Positions 1 through 10,296 of a stretch of DNA of 64,000 bases are shown here, piece after piece. Origin of the DNA: Oikopleura dioica (lineage: Eukaryota; Chordata; Appendicularia; Copelata; Oikopleuridae). Positions within the stretch are counted from its first letter, which is position 1; every line of letters begins with the position of its first letter. The stretch spans positions 3,170,501-3,234,500 of the forward strand of contig OU015568.1 of the NCBI GenBank assembly GCA_907165135.1, written 5' to 3'. The notes beneath the pieces were generated by a model. It had not been told where the DNA came from, did no database searches, and saw only the letters and a list, made by a program, of their open reading frames with translations. Both the position numbers and the translations under genes were made by a program.

Positions 1-156
1 AATGTTCCAGCTCAGTCAGCAGTACTCACTCTTGGATTAGTCAGCAACCACAGTGCGACCTTCTAAAATCGCATCTCCGTGGTAATTAGTACACGAACAC
101 CAATCTGCCCTGCATCTACTCATCATCACTGGAATTTCGCTGTCTCAATAATTATT

Positions 157-368
157 TTATTCCTTGTACAACCACGTCATTATTGGTCTTTTTCTTGACG
201 GGATGAAAAAGTCTCTTTTGTCGTAATTTCCTGAAAGTCAGAGTATCAAGAAAGACCCTGTGCACACAGGGTGTCGAACCCGTTACTTACCTGGACGACG
301 TAGATCATTGACAGTTCTGCCATGAACCAGATCATCGAAAGAAAGGGAAGAAGAAGCAGATTTATCGA
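157..368 (-). CDS. Terminal exons of an unidentified minus-strand gene (partial)
   Basis: Two exons are marked by good splice sites: an acceptor just above 368, a strong donor (GTAAGTAA on the minus strand) at 290, and an acceptor at 231. Two frames stay open across the junction. One gives a hydrophobic segment (residues LLLLPFLSMIWFMAELSMIY) and stops at 180. The other gives a hydrophilic basic tail ending in TWLYKE at 157, its stop overlapping an AATAAA. Upstream exons were not resolved; a donor at 730 and another at 779 may belong to this gene. The 60-nt intron contains a hairpin with an 8-bp stem. Product not recognised. Confidence 0.4.
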
Positions 369-3059
369 CTGAAAAAAAGAAGAAGAGAATTCGAATGTTC
401 ATTTTTGAAGTTTTCTGAACTCGAAGCTGCTTTTAAATACTTTGAGTGATATTTTTTCTGGTGATGCAAACAGCATTAATTTTTCAAACAAATTCGCAAG
501 TGCGATTTCCTCAGCACGTTGCTTTTGTTTGTGGTTCTTTCTGCGTATCTTTTCGATAAGGGTGTCATATAAGAGTAAAAAGGAAAAAAGCAACCCTTCA
601 AAGCTTATTTGAAATATAAAATGCCATGAATAATTGATCAGGAGGGCTAAAATAGGTGAAAAGATAAACAAAATGCTTGCGTGGACTTTTTCTGAGAAAA
701 AAAAAAGAGTGACTCCCTTATTTTACTTACTGTCTCTGAAGATATTCGGTCATTGATGACCGAAAAGAAAAGCTTACGTGTAAAAGTATTATTTCCAGCG
801 AAATTCCGGAAAAGGAAGTGGTAAATTGACATCTTCATTTTTCTTCCAAAACCAGTCAAGCAAAATAAAACTCTAAAGCGGAAGAAAAACACGGAAATTT
901 CATCCTCACTTCCGCCGGAGTTTCAGGAATTTGTCCGCTGAGACCGTTAAAATTCTCTTATTGAACAGTTCCGCCTGTTTTTTTTTTGCGAATTTTTCAC
1001 GTGACAGTTAAATGTTATTAGTCGACATATTGGATGCCTCCTGAAAAGTGATCATAGCGTTCTTTAGAAAAAAATATTTTTAGAAGATTGCGCCTGCAAG
1101 CTATCAATCATGGTTTCTTACGCGGCGCGAAATTTCTTTCTTGCATAAATTCATGCTTCAAGATGCTTTTAACTAGAATACAACATCGGCGAAGAACGTT
1201 TTTGAAAAATTATTGCTTTGGGTGCAACAAAAATGACTGTCTTTTCATGTATCTGTCAACAGATTTACAATCCTCTCTGTATCCTCTAAGGATGAGTTTA
1301 TCAGAGGGATCTTAGGACGCGACAAAAAAGGAGAGTTCGAAAACCAGTATTTACTTTAGTAAACCCTTGAAACCCTTATTTTTCTACCTTTTTCAAGACT
1401 TTTAAGATTCTATCATTTACGGATAAGGCTACGTGGCCCAAGGTGAAAGAAGGGGACACATGCAGGAAGATTGATGATCAGCAAGGCTACCCCCTATTTA
1501 ACTTATTTTTTAGAAAAAATATTTCTTGAGCCCCTTTTGAGACCAATTTCGAAACCAGTTCTTTTTGCAGGTGTGATTTATCTCCGAAAAAATCCCGTGA
1601 ATACAAATCTGAACGAGCGAATCTGGTAAAAGAGCCGGGTAGACTTATGACAGTCTCTTTCGTAAAAGAGCAGCGCGGTCGATTCAGCATCAAATCCACG
1701 TGAACCGAAAATTGGCGTTCGGCTAAGACCGGCGAAGATGCTAATGCACGTTGCCAATTTTTTGCGATTCTCCTTATCTAATAATCGTTAATCCTCAAGT
1801 CAGAGAGCCTCTCGCTTTCAAACTGACCTTTCTGGGGTCAATTTGAGTAGCAATTTGGTCGCCACAGAACTTTCGAAGAATCAAACGTCTGAAATAAACT
1901 TTTTAATGATTAAAAAATTACTCGGCCTGTGTTGTTGAATAGAACTTGTTCCATCCGCTGCCAACTGCCGAAATTTGACCAGTGCTGCGGCGATAATGGC
2001 GCAGACGATTGCGGGAATTTTCAATTAGCGAAACAAGCCAGAAAAGATTGGCTCAGGGCAGAAGATGATTGCTGTCATTACCGAGGCACCAATTGAGCAT
2101 CATCAAAAATCACAAGAGAGGAAACTTCTTTGAAGCTTATCTTTCTTGGAGAAGACGAAAAATGCCCTGAGAAAGCGATAACACTTGAAAACATGCATTT
2201 TTTGTGCAATCATGAATTTCAAACTTTCGTCCTGCCTAAGAAAAATCGCTTTTGAAGAAGCCTTTGTTAACAATTTTCATTAAACCAGTTTTCATGAGTG
2301 AAGGTTGATGATCTGCTCTTTTTTGAAATCCTTTCGGCAGGTTGGGCAGTCCTTCTCAAGAAGGCTGAAGATGCATCTGTGGCAGGATCAAACATGAAGC
2401 CAAGACCTTAGATATCTGCTGAAGCGGAGGTTTAGGTTAAGTTGGCCCAACTTAGTTGGACGACATGATTTTTTTCTTCATAAAAAGAAGATTTTGAAGC
2501 AATTTGGAATAAAAAGATTAAGCAATTAAATCATCCCTATCTAAAGAATAATCATCACATAACCGCCGTCTCATCAACATAAATCTTATTGAAATTGGTT
2601 GGCATGCTTCTTAATTATTCTTTGTAATAATCAAACGATGATAATCAAGTCGACACAATCGTCCTAATACAAGTATCGAAAACGCTGATGATTATTCAAA
2701 TGACAATGCTGACGAATTTAACTCTTTGAAATCAAGGATGAGAATTTCCTTGGTTGCCCAAATCGAATGCATTTTCAAAATATTCTAAAAGGCCTTTTAA
2801 AGTCGTCATTATCTAAAAATAATGTATCCAAGTCAGCTGTCTTTTCTTCCGAATGAACAAATACATCAGACAAACGATTAAACACGCTTGATTTATAAAG
2901 ATAATAGCTTTCAATCATTGAAAAAGGGTTGAACCGATAGACCTCCGTGAGGCTTATCCGTATTTTTCCTAGACACCTGCATATTGTTTTAATAGAAAAG
3001 GGAAGATTCAATTTCAATACTGCATTTATTCATCGCCAAACTGATTGATTCGCAAATAA
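369..3059. other. Long region without a supported gene
   Basis: AT-rich sequence with short open frames on both strands and no family signature. Positions 780-890 (minus) may hold an upstream exon of the left-edge gene. An open frame at 2775-2995 (minus) follows an acceptor-like CAG and reads hydrophilic protein, but nothing else supports it. The motif AAGGGTGTCA, repeated elsewhere in the window, occurs at 558-567. Confidence 0.4.
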
Positions 3060-3426
3060 CTAAAAGGACAGTTTCGCATTTTCAAAGAATTTCTGAAGAT
3101 CGTCAAAATCAGCGGCGTTGTGCCAGGAATGCTCGTCACCTTCGTAGTGAGCATCCATAGTTCGTCTTCTACGAGCGAATTCGTTTTCAAGCTTTGCTTC
3201 CAGAGATGGCTAAAAAAATTTTTTAAAAATTTTTTCTTTGCGCATTTTTTATTAATCAGGGCTTTACGATCTCTGAGGAATCTCTGTCTCGAAAAAGGGT
3301 ATCACTATGTTAAATTTTCAAAAAACAAGCTTACATGAAAAGTAAAATCGAGCATTCCATCCAAACTTGGCATCGCCTGGGCAATTCCCGAAAGCAAAAA
3401 CAAAGCTGAAACAAAAAATCTCGCCA
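3060..3426 (-). CDS. Small secreted protein, two exons
   Basis: Exons 3335-3426 and 3060-3209 join in phase 0 across a canonical 125-nt GT-AG intron to give about 80 residues. The start (MARFFVSALFLLSGIAQA) is a clear signal peptide with an Ala-x-Ala cleavage site. The mature part is charged, with an RRRR run that could be a furin-type cleavage site, followed by an acidic, His/Trp-containing tail ending AKLSF. No cysteines are seen. It could be a peptide precursor or small secreted protein; the family was not recognised. Confidence 0.6.
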
Positions 3427-3651
3427 TTTCCTATTTTTTCGATTTCAGATGTGATTCTGACTGAAGAAGTCGTCATATTGAAGATGTTTATATATCCGAT
3501 TGTTAGAGCGCCGCTGCTCTCTCTGACGAGCTTGATGGATTTAGCGATGCGCAAATTCGAAAGCAATCGCGGATTGATTTTGACACTCGAGCTGGGTCAG
3601 ACCGTTTTGCCATTGTTTGAGCGTCATTATTCATTTAACAATTTTATTTAA

Positions 3652-5711
3652 GTTAATTTATTCGGATTCGGATTTGCAAACTGAATGCGAGGGAGAGTGC
3701 CGAATCGAGTACAATCGCTGCCGACTGCTCTGTGAAACAGAGTACTGCCAGTCAATATGCGAGCGGGAATACCAAAGTTAGTTCACTAAGCATCACAATC
3801 ACGCAAGGTCTTAAGATTGCCGGGATCAATGTCAAACTTATCTTTGCGATGAAATAGCCTGTGAAAATGGTGGGATTTGCGTTGTGGAAGAAGGTGTTGG
3901 AAAATGCAGCTGCCAAGAGCCTTTTTTCGGTGACTCCTGCGAAAAACATCCTTGCGAGAAGTTAGACTGTCAGAATCAGGGAACTTGTGTTGTTGACTCT
4001 GGAAAGGCTAAATGTTTTTGTCTTTTTCCATATGAAGGGCTTTCTAGCAGCTCTTTAGAATTATTTCAAATTTCTTACATAGTAAGCAGGATTTAGAAAG
4101 CTCTATTAAGGGGGTAGAAACAGCTTTTTTCGAAAAAAGGCCATTTTTGACCAGCGCTACAGACAAGAAAATCTTATATTTTCAATTTTTCTCTTCATAT
4201 TTAAATAGAAACATCTTAGATCTAGGAACATCTCCCTCGAAATTTGTTTTAGTCATCAAATTTTTGAGTAATGGGGCTCAGAAGCAACTCATCTCTCCGA
4301 TATTCTCGATTTTCGCACATTTTCAACCTCGAATATCTAGAGTCACGTAAAAGGAAAACAAACTTCATTAATATTTTTGTGAAGCTTAACCCCTTTTTTA
4401 GGAACATTTATGAGGAAATTCTGTTAAGATAAATAAATCTGATGTTTTCTTATTTGTAGCTTCAGTCCAAAATCGAGAAAGCTGTTTCTACCCCCTTAAG
4501 ATAGGAGATAAATGTCAAACTCATCCCTGCGATGAAATTATCTGTGAAAATGGTGGAAATTGTGTGGTGCATGAAGGTGTTGGACAATGCAGCTGCGAAG
4601 AGCCTTTTATTGGTGACTTCTGCGAAGAACATCCTTGCGACGAGTTTGAGTGTCACAACCATGGAACTTGTATTGTTGACTCTGGAGTGGCAATATGTAT
4701 TTGTCCGTTTCCATATTCAGGGCTCTCAATCAGCTGTTTCAAATTATTCCATTCTCGTTTCGTAGTTAGCCGGACTCAGGGAGCCCTGTTAAAGATAGGA
4801 GATAAATGTGAAAATCACGTCTGCGACTGGATTGAGTGCCAAAACGAGGGAAACTGCGTCGTTCAAGATGAAATTATTAAATGCGACTGCCTTGCTCCTT
4901 TTTTCGGGAGATTTTGTGAAAAACATCCATGCGATGATTTTGATTGCGGAAATCAAGGAAATTGTATTGTTGAATCTGGAGATGCTAAATGCGTTTGTGA
5001 CTATCCATATCAAGGGCTCTCTATCAGCGACTTTATTGAAAACTATAGTCTATGGACTATTTTTGCTGATATATTTCTGATTGAGCAGCTCTCAATGAGC
5101 CCCGAATAAAGACAGGTGATGAATGTCAAACTCATCCTTGCGATGGAAAATTTTGCGAAAACGGTGGATATTGCACTGTTCAAAATGGAGCTGGTACATG
5201 TTATTGTCAGGAACCGTTTTTTGGAAACCTGTGTCAAAATCATCCTTGCGATGGAATATTTTGTCAAAATTATGGAAACTGCGTCATTCAAGATGGAGTC
5301 GGCCAATGCAAATGCCCTGATTTTTACAGTGGAGACCTCTGCCAATGCCCTCCACAGTATATAACACCAACGAGCAGCTACGACTGGCACACAGCTAAAG
5401 CCCACTGCGAAAGCATTGGAGCTTTTTTGGCATTCTTTCGAAACGAAAATGATTTAAATCATTATCAATCTGTTCCCCACGATAGTCAAGAATGGATTGG
5501 ATACTACCAAAAATATCCCGATAATAATAATATCTACGAAACTGTTGATGGAGAGGAGGCAATTTTTTACAATTGGGATGTTGATGCGGGTAAGCCAAGC
5601 AGTACCTCTAGACGATGCGTTAAAATCAAAACCGACAAAGGTTATCTTATGCATGATTTCGATTGCAACGGCGTGAGAAAATTTACTTGTCAGAGATCGC
5701 AAAATTGCTGA
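3652..5711 (+). CDS. Secreted EGF-repeat protein with C-terminal C-type lectin domain
   Basis: Exons about 3652-3776, 3816-4036, 4501-4719, 4795-5013 and 5112-5711. The first exon is Cys-rich; the next three each encode a tandem pair of EGF-like modules (CxNGGxCVV, CxCxxPFFG patterns), and two of them are exactly 219 nt, so they arose by exon duplication. The last exon adds more EGF modules and a C-type lectin domain (CPPQYITPTSSYDWHTA start, WIGYYQ, C-terminal CxxVRKFTCQ). Likely an extracellular adhesion or recognition protein. The signal-peptide exon was not found, so the 5' end is open. The first intron is a canonical 39 nt; the other three start GGGCT and end AAG (GG-AG). If intron 2 were read through, it would add a 25-residue insert that breaks EGF spacing. 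Confidence 0.8.
4037..4500 (+). other. GG-AG intron containing a nested TTAA-flanked element
   Basis: Intron of the EGF/lectin gene with donor GGGCTTTCTA and acceptor TTAAG. Its original ends form an inverted repeat (GCTTTCTA at 4039-4046, TAGAAAGC at 4094-4101). A 386-bp element is inserted at the TTAA that precedes the acceptor G. Confidence 0.7.
4110..4495. mobile_element. piggyBac-like MITE, 386 bp, TTAA target duplication
   Basis: Terminal inverted repeats of 18 perfect bases (GGGGGTAGAAACAGCTTT) at 4110-4127 and in reverse complement ending at 4495, with imperfect similarity further in. TTAA flanks both ends (4106-4109 and 4496-4499). TTAA duplication with no internal transposase is the hallmark of non-autonomous piggyBac-type elements; the family name is inferred from the target site only. 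Confidence 0.8.
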
Positions 5712-7370
5712 TGCCATTCATGGACTCTTGATGCAAAATTCCTCTTTATTTGTGCAATGAATATTTTTATCGAACATTTATTCTTGACTAAACTTATAAA
5801 AATTATCTTGATTCTTTACAATAATACATTTCCATACTTGAAATCATACTTGAAAAAATTTCGGCTTCAAAGTTCAAGTTAGTTTGTGTATTTAGATGAG
5901 ATTAGTTATGTTTGACCTCTCCCATCTTTCTTTTTTTCAGAAGTTCCGACCGCCAACTATTCAATAAGAATGTAATGTATTGACGATTTTTAAGCGCAAA
6001 AAAAGCGAACGTAGGACAAAATTTTTCCTACTGACTTAAAAAAAGAGAGACAAAGTCGAAAAAACTGAAATGTAACTAAATGAATAAAGGTAGTGTTTAA
6101 GGTTCTCATAAAATTAAGGGGGTCACTGTTGAGAAGAGCAGCTTACAGCGCGACTTTGAAAGACTGACACCCATATTCATCAAGAACAGGGGTTGTCTTG
6201 ACGATTATTCTGCTTGAAAATCTGATCCTTTGTCGAAAGAGCCTTAAATTTTCACCCCTCTTCCCACGGCTAAAATACGGTATCCACCCGCGGAGTCAAG
6301 CTCATATGTTTTGCATAATTAAGCAAATTGTCAATGCGCTGATTACCAATATCCAGAATATTAGCCGTTTACTTCATCTTTCCCCTTCCAGTAAATTTAT
6401 TCAAACTCGGTAAAAGAATCTTGTCTATAACAATTTTAAAAAGTAAAGAGGATTAGGATCGACAAAAACACAAGTAAGCAATAATTTAATCAAGCGAAAA
6501 AACTCATTTGGCCGGAGAAAAAATCGTACGTGAGCGACGAAAAAGAGAGTAACTACTTTAATGGATAATAAGAGCAGTTTAACATGTCTTTTTATGGTTT
6601 TATAAACGATTAATCGCTCAACTTTCCCATCAAAATTCTCAGAGCGTAGTTTGAGCTTGAGAGGGTTAAATCGAAGAAAATTAAGAGAAAGGATAATTTT
6701 CTTGAAGAACGTTGAAGGTAAAATTTTAGAAGTTTTAAGGAAGTCATGTAACGTTAGGGTTAAAGTTAGGACTCGTTTATGGCAATAGGAGATTCTTTTC
6801 GTTGAAATTTTAAATGAAAAAATTTTCAAACTTCATACTCTTAGGCTCTTTTTTACAACGAAGGGTTTAATCTTTCTTTTTGTGAATAAAAATAAGGGTG
6901 TCACAGCGTTAATTTTTGATTAAAATAGTACCAAAGATTTTTCTGCTCAATTTTTACCAGAAGAATCATCTTCTTCAACAGAGATGAAATTAGAAAAAAG
7001 AAACGTCATTTGCCAAGAATGCCAAATAGAATGACAGTTAAGAGTAGTGATGATTCCATTAGCAGAAAAAGTTGAAGAGGTACTGTTGTAAATAATTCAA
7101 CTCGCTCTGTCATATTATGCCGTAAAACCGACTCATATAACAATATCCTCAACTCAAGAGAGTTCCATACTACTAGAGGGAGCCGAGCAGTTCTTTATTT
7201 TATTCGAAGTAAAATCAGACAGATCCAAAAACATTCTTTCTTTTTATACAATTTTCAAATCGTCTTTTTTTGAAAGTAGAGAAGGGGAGAGATGGATGCG
7301 CTCTTAAAACTAGGCCCGGTTGAAACCCCATTTTGAACCCTTTTTTAGGTGAAAAATATAAAAAGAAAAC
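5712..7370. other. Intergenic region, 1.7 kb
   Basis: No supported gene. Contains the 3' flank of the lectin gene and the presumed promoter of the GPCR. A copy of the dispersed AAGGGTGTCA motif lies at about 6893. An open frame at 6425-6829 (minus) is low-complexity and lacks family features. Confidence 0.4.
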
Positions 7371-9674
7371 ATGTTCAACCCGAGTTTGGATCACATTTGC
7401 GCTTGCCAGAAATACTACCCAAACTTCAGCAATTTTGAATTCGACTTCGGAGCACCTGGAGAACCCTCTTTTTCTGACTCAGATTCTCAACTATCCCTTG
7501 CTGCTGTCTCCAGTGCTGACTCATCGTATTCTTGGTCCGGGTTAGTCAGAATCTGTTGCGAATTTGTTAATTGGTAGGTTTGATGAGGGAGCTTTCGATG
7601 ATGTCCCGGATATCGACCAAAATCAACTGAACAACGTCACCGTCGGAAAACAAGCGATTCTATGGATTTCGCTACTTGTTGGGGCTCCATTGAACATCAT
7701 CATTTTGATCGTCACCCTTTCAAACTGGCAGAGGAAATTTTCAAGCTCCGCGCTTTTTGTCGTCCATCTTTGTATAGGAAAAAGTCATCAACAACAAAAA
7801 AATATGATTCTTTTTTTCATGGTGACCTTTTCAAAAAGCGGATTTGTTGATTTGCATCCACGCGTTTATCAATCTTTACGACAAAAATGACCTTGCATCT
7901 TCCGGTGGAATTCTTATGTAAGTACAGAATGATTTGAAACAATGCACGGAGGAATTTTAGGTGCATTTATATGGAAACATCGACTCAGTTCTTCATCTGT
8001 CTTTCTGTATTTTCGCTGGCTGCGATTGCTTTTGATCGATGCGTTCACTTGGTTTCACATACTTTGTCGCGGATTTCAGTGAAGAATCATTATTTCTTAT
8101 TTGGAATGGTTTGGGAACGGGTGAAAAAATTATTTTTGGAAATTGAAACCATAAAACAAGACAATTTTCTTTCTTATTTCAATTTTTAAAATAGTTATTT
8201 TGAGGGAATTAGCTTTTTTGATTGTATATTCATGACATTCGAGTAGTCTTCCTTGATTTTGTCGACTAATTTACCCCTTCATAAGGTTTTGAGCATAGCC
8301 CTGGTTATACCACAGATCATGATGGCGGAAATGCACGAAACATATCAGTGCCGAATTGTTTATTCAAAATATACAGAAGAAGAATGCACCAATCTCGGAA
8401 ATCAAACACATGAAACCTGCGCGAGCATAAACGGCACGCACAGGTTCCTTTTCAAAATATCAAATAAAAGCCCTAATTCATCGATTTTCCAGTGAGTGCC
8501 AGGCTCCGAAGCTGCCGTATCAAATTTATTATTATATTATCTTCGCCGTTCTTGGTTTTCTTGCTCCGCTGCTCATTATTGTTGTTAGTTATATTCTTAT
8601 TTTATGGTCGATTGTTAAAAGCCAGGTTTGCAAAATACATTTTATTCGAGGATGATAATTATAAATACTCTTGTTGCATAGGTTCGACTGGGTAAGCTTG
8701 GGCAGTCGAATAAAGAAACTGACACGCACGTCAATTTGATGATTGGCTCATTATTCGTGACGGCGATAATATTGATTGGACCGTATATTATCTTCATGTT
8801 CGTTTTAGTAGGTATGACGCATATTTTTATTTGAAGAGTATATTCTCAAGTGAATATTCGGAGAAGGGTTAAATAGAACTCATTACAGTTATTTGAAGGC
8901 GACGCTAAATATCTGAAAATACTGTCTGTTGCCTCATTTTATAGCTTGTTTTTTATAAAGCGAATAGTTATTATTTTGTACATTTTTGTCTATCTCGATG
9001 ACGTGATCGTTGTCAGAAGTGTTTCATTTTCAAAATTTGAGGTTTGTTTTCGATAGAAGATGAGTCTCAGGCCTCTTGTTATATGGCGACCTGCAGGTGT
9101 TTACCGACCATCTTGATAAAAGTCATCGATTCATGATTTTTATCCATGTAAATAATCAGCCTTATTTCACTGATATCAACCTGTGATTTTCCAGACAAAA
9201 TTGGTTTTATTTCAATTAAAAGATATCTGCATATTTTCGTGAAATTAAATTTAATAACCAATTACTGTAGCCTCTCCTGAAGCTCTGGGGGACCCAACAT
9301 GTCGAAATTTCAAGCACACAGCAGAAATGATGGTCTATCTTTCTCCAATTGCCAACGCGGTACATAAAAACTGCTTTTTTATCCTTTTCAATAATTCAGA
9401 TAATGTACTCATTCTGCGGAAAAAAGTTCCAAAAGACTTTGGCCGACACAATCTGCTGCAAAAACAAGCGCGGCTTCAAATCTCGAAGCTTCACTCAAAC
9501 AACCCGAACTGGCCAGTCAACGCGTAATCAATGGAATTCGCATACAATTCATTCAGGTTCTATATTTTCTAAAATCAACAATGAACATCATCAATTAATT
9601 CCACTTATCATCATTTTTTAATTCTAGCTACAGAATGCTTCCTCCTTAAAACCAACAGGAGCATGTCTATTTGA
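7371..9674 (+). CDS. Rhodopsin-like (class A) G-protein-coupled receptor
   Basis: Ten exons (7371-7540, 7578-7777, 7839-7917, 7961-8108, 8286-8443, 8493-8625, 8682-8811, 9271-9359, 9400-9556, 9628-9674) join in frame to 436 residues with seven membrane segments. The N-terminus is acidic. TM1 has GAPLNIIILIV, TM2 ADLLICIHAF, and TM3 ends FDRC (DRC in place of DRY). The second extracellular loop is Cys-rich, TM5 is FAVLGFLAPLLIIVVSY, and TM7 reads SPIANAIMYSFC, a variant of NPxxY, followed by GKKFQKTL. The TM7 motif appears only after removing a 40-nt intron at 9360-9399. The intron after TM1 (7778-7838) is GA-AG, and splicing it restores the TM2 ADLL motif. The layout resembles peptide receptors, but the ligand cannot be assigned. 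Confidence 0.85.
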
Positions 9675-10296
9675 CCAATCAATGATTGTCAAATAAATAC
9701 ACCATATCATCGACAATCATCATCATCATCATCACCATCCATGATATTTATACTGTAATTTGCATGCACTGTCATTTTCGGGAAAGCGGTGGGACGCGAC
9801 AAAAAATTTTATCAAAAACCGCAATTTTTGTCGTTGCGCGCTGCTTTTCCTCATTTCCATCCTCTTTTTTCAACAAAAACTGGAACTCCGTTTTTTCCAT
9901 CCTTTCTTAGAGAATCAATTATTCGCCTCAGAGCCTTCCCTGGCAATAGAAATGAGAAGCGGCCCAATGGTGGTTCCCAACGAGTTCACATCCTTACAGA
10001 GCTGATACTGTATCAACTCTTTTTCACTGCTAGGAAAAATAATAAAAAATATGTTCAATTGTTCAAAAAGCGCGCGTACCTACTTTTCACTTTTGACATT
10101 TTCCGATAATCCGGGAGTTTTATGATTCCTCTTTTTTCTTCCCATTTTCATTTTTGTACTTTTCGCTAGAGAAAAAATGTCGTTTTCGCGGCATTTAGCG
10201 AGTGAGAAAAGGGTTGAAAATAGAGATAAAAGACATATTTTTCTATCCTAAGAAAGTAAGCCTGTCAATTTTAACCCTTTTGAGTCAGATAATGAC
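9675..10296. other. Gap between GPCR and TRPM-like gene
   Basis: About 620 nt without a supported exon. Any missing N-terminal exons of the TRPM-like gene would have to lie here, but the open frames (for example 9760-10005) do not look like the TRPM SLOG domain. A CAT trinucleotide run lies near 9715-9740. Confidence 0.35.

Noticed and set aside
9715-9742. CAT/ATC trinucleotide run
   Set aside because: A short simple repeat; not long or structured enough to be of interest.
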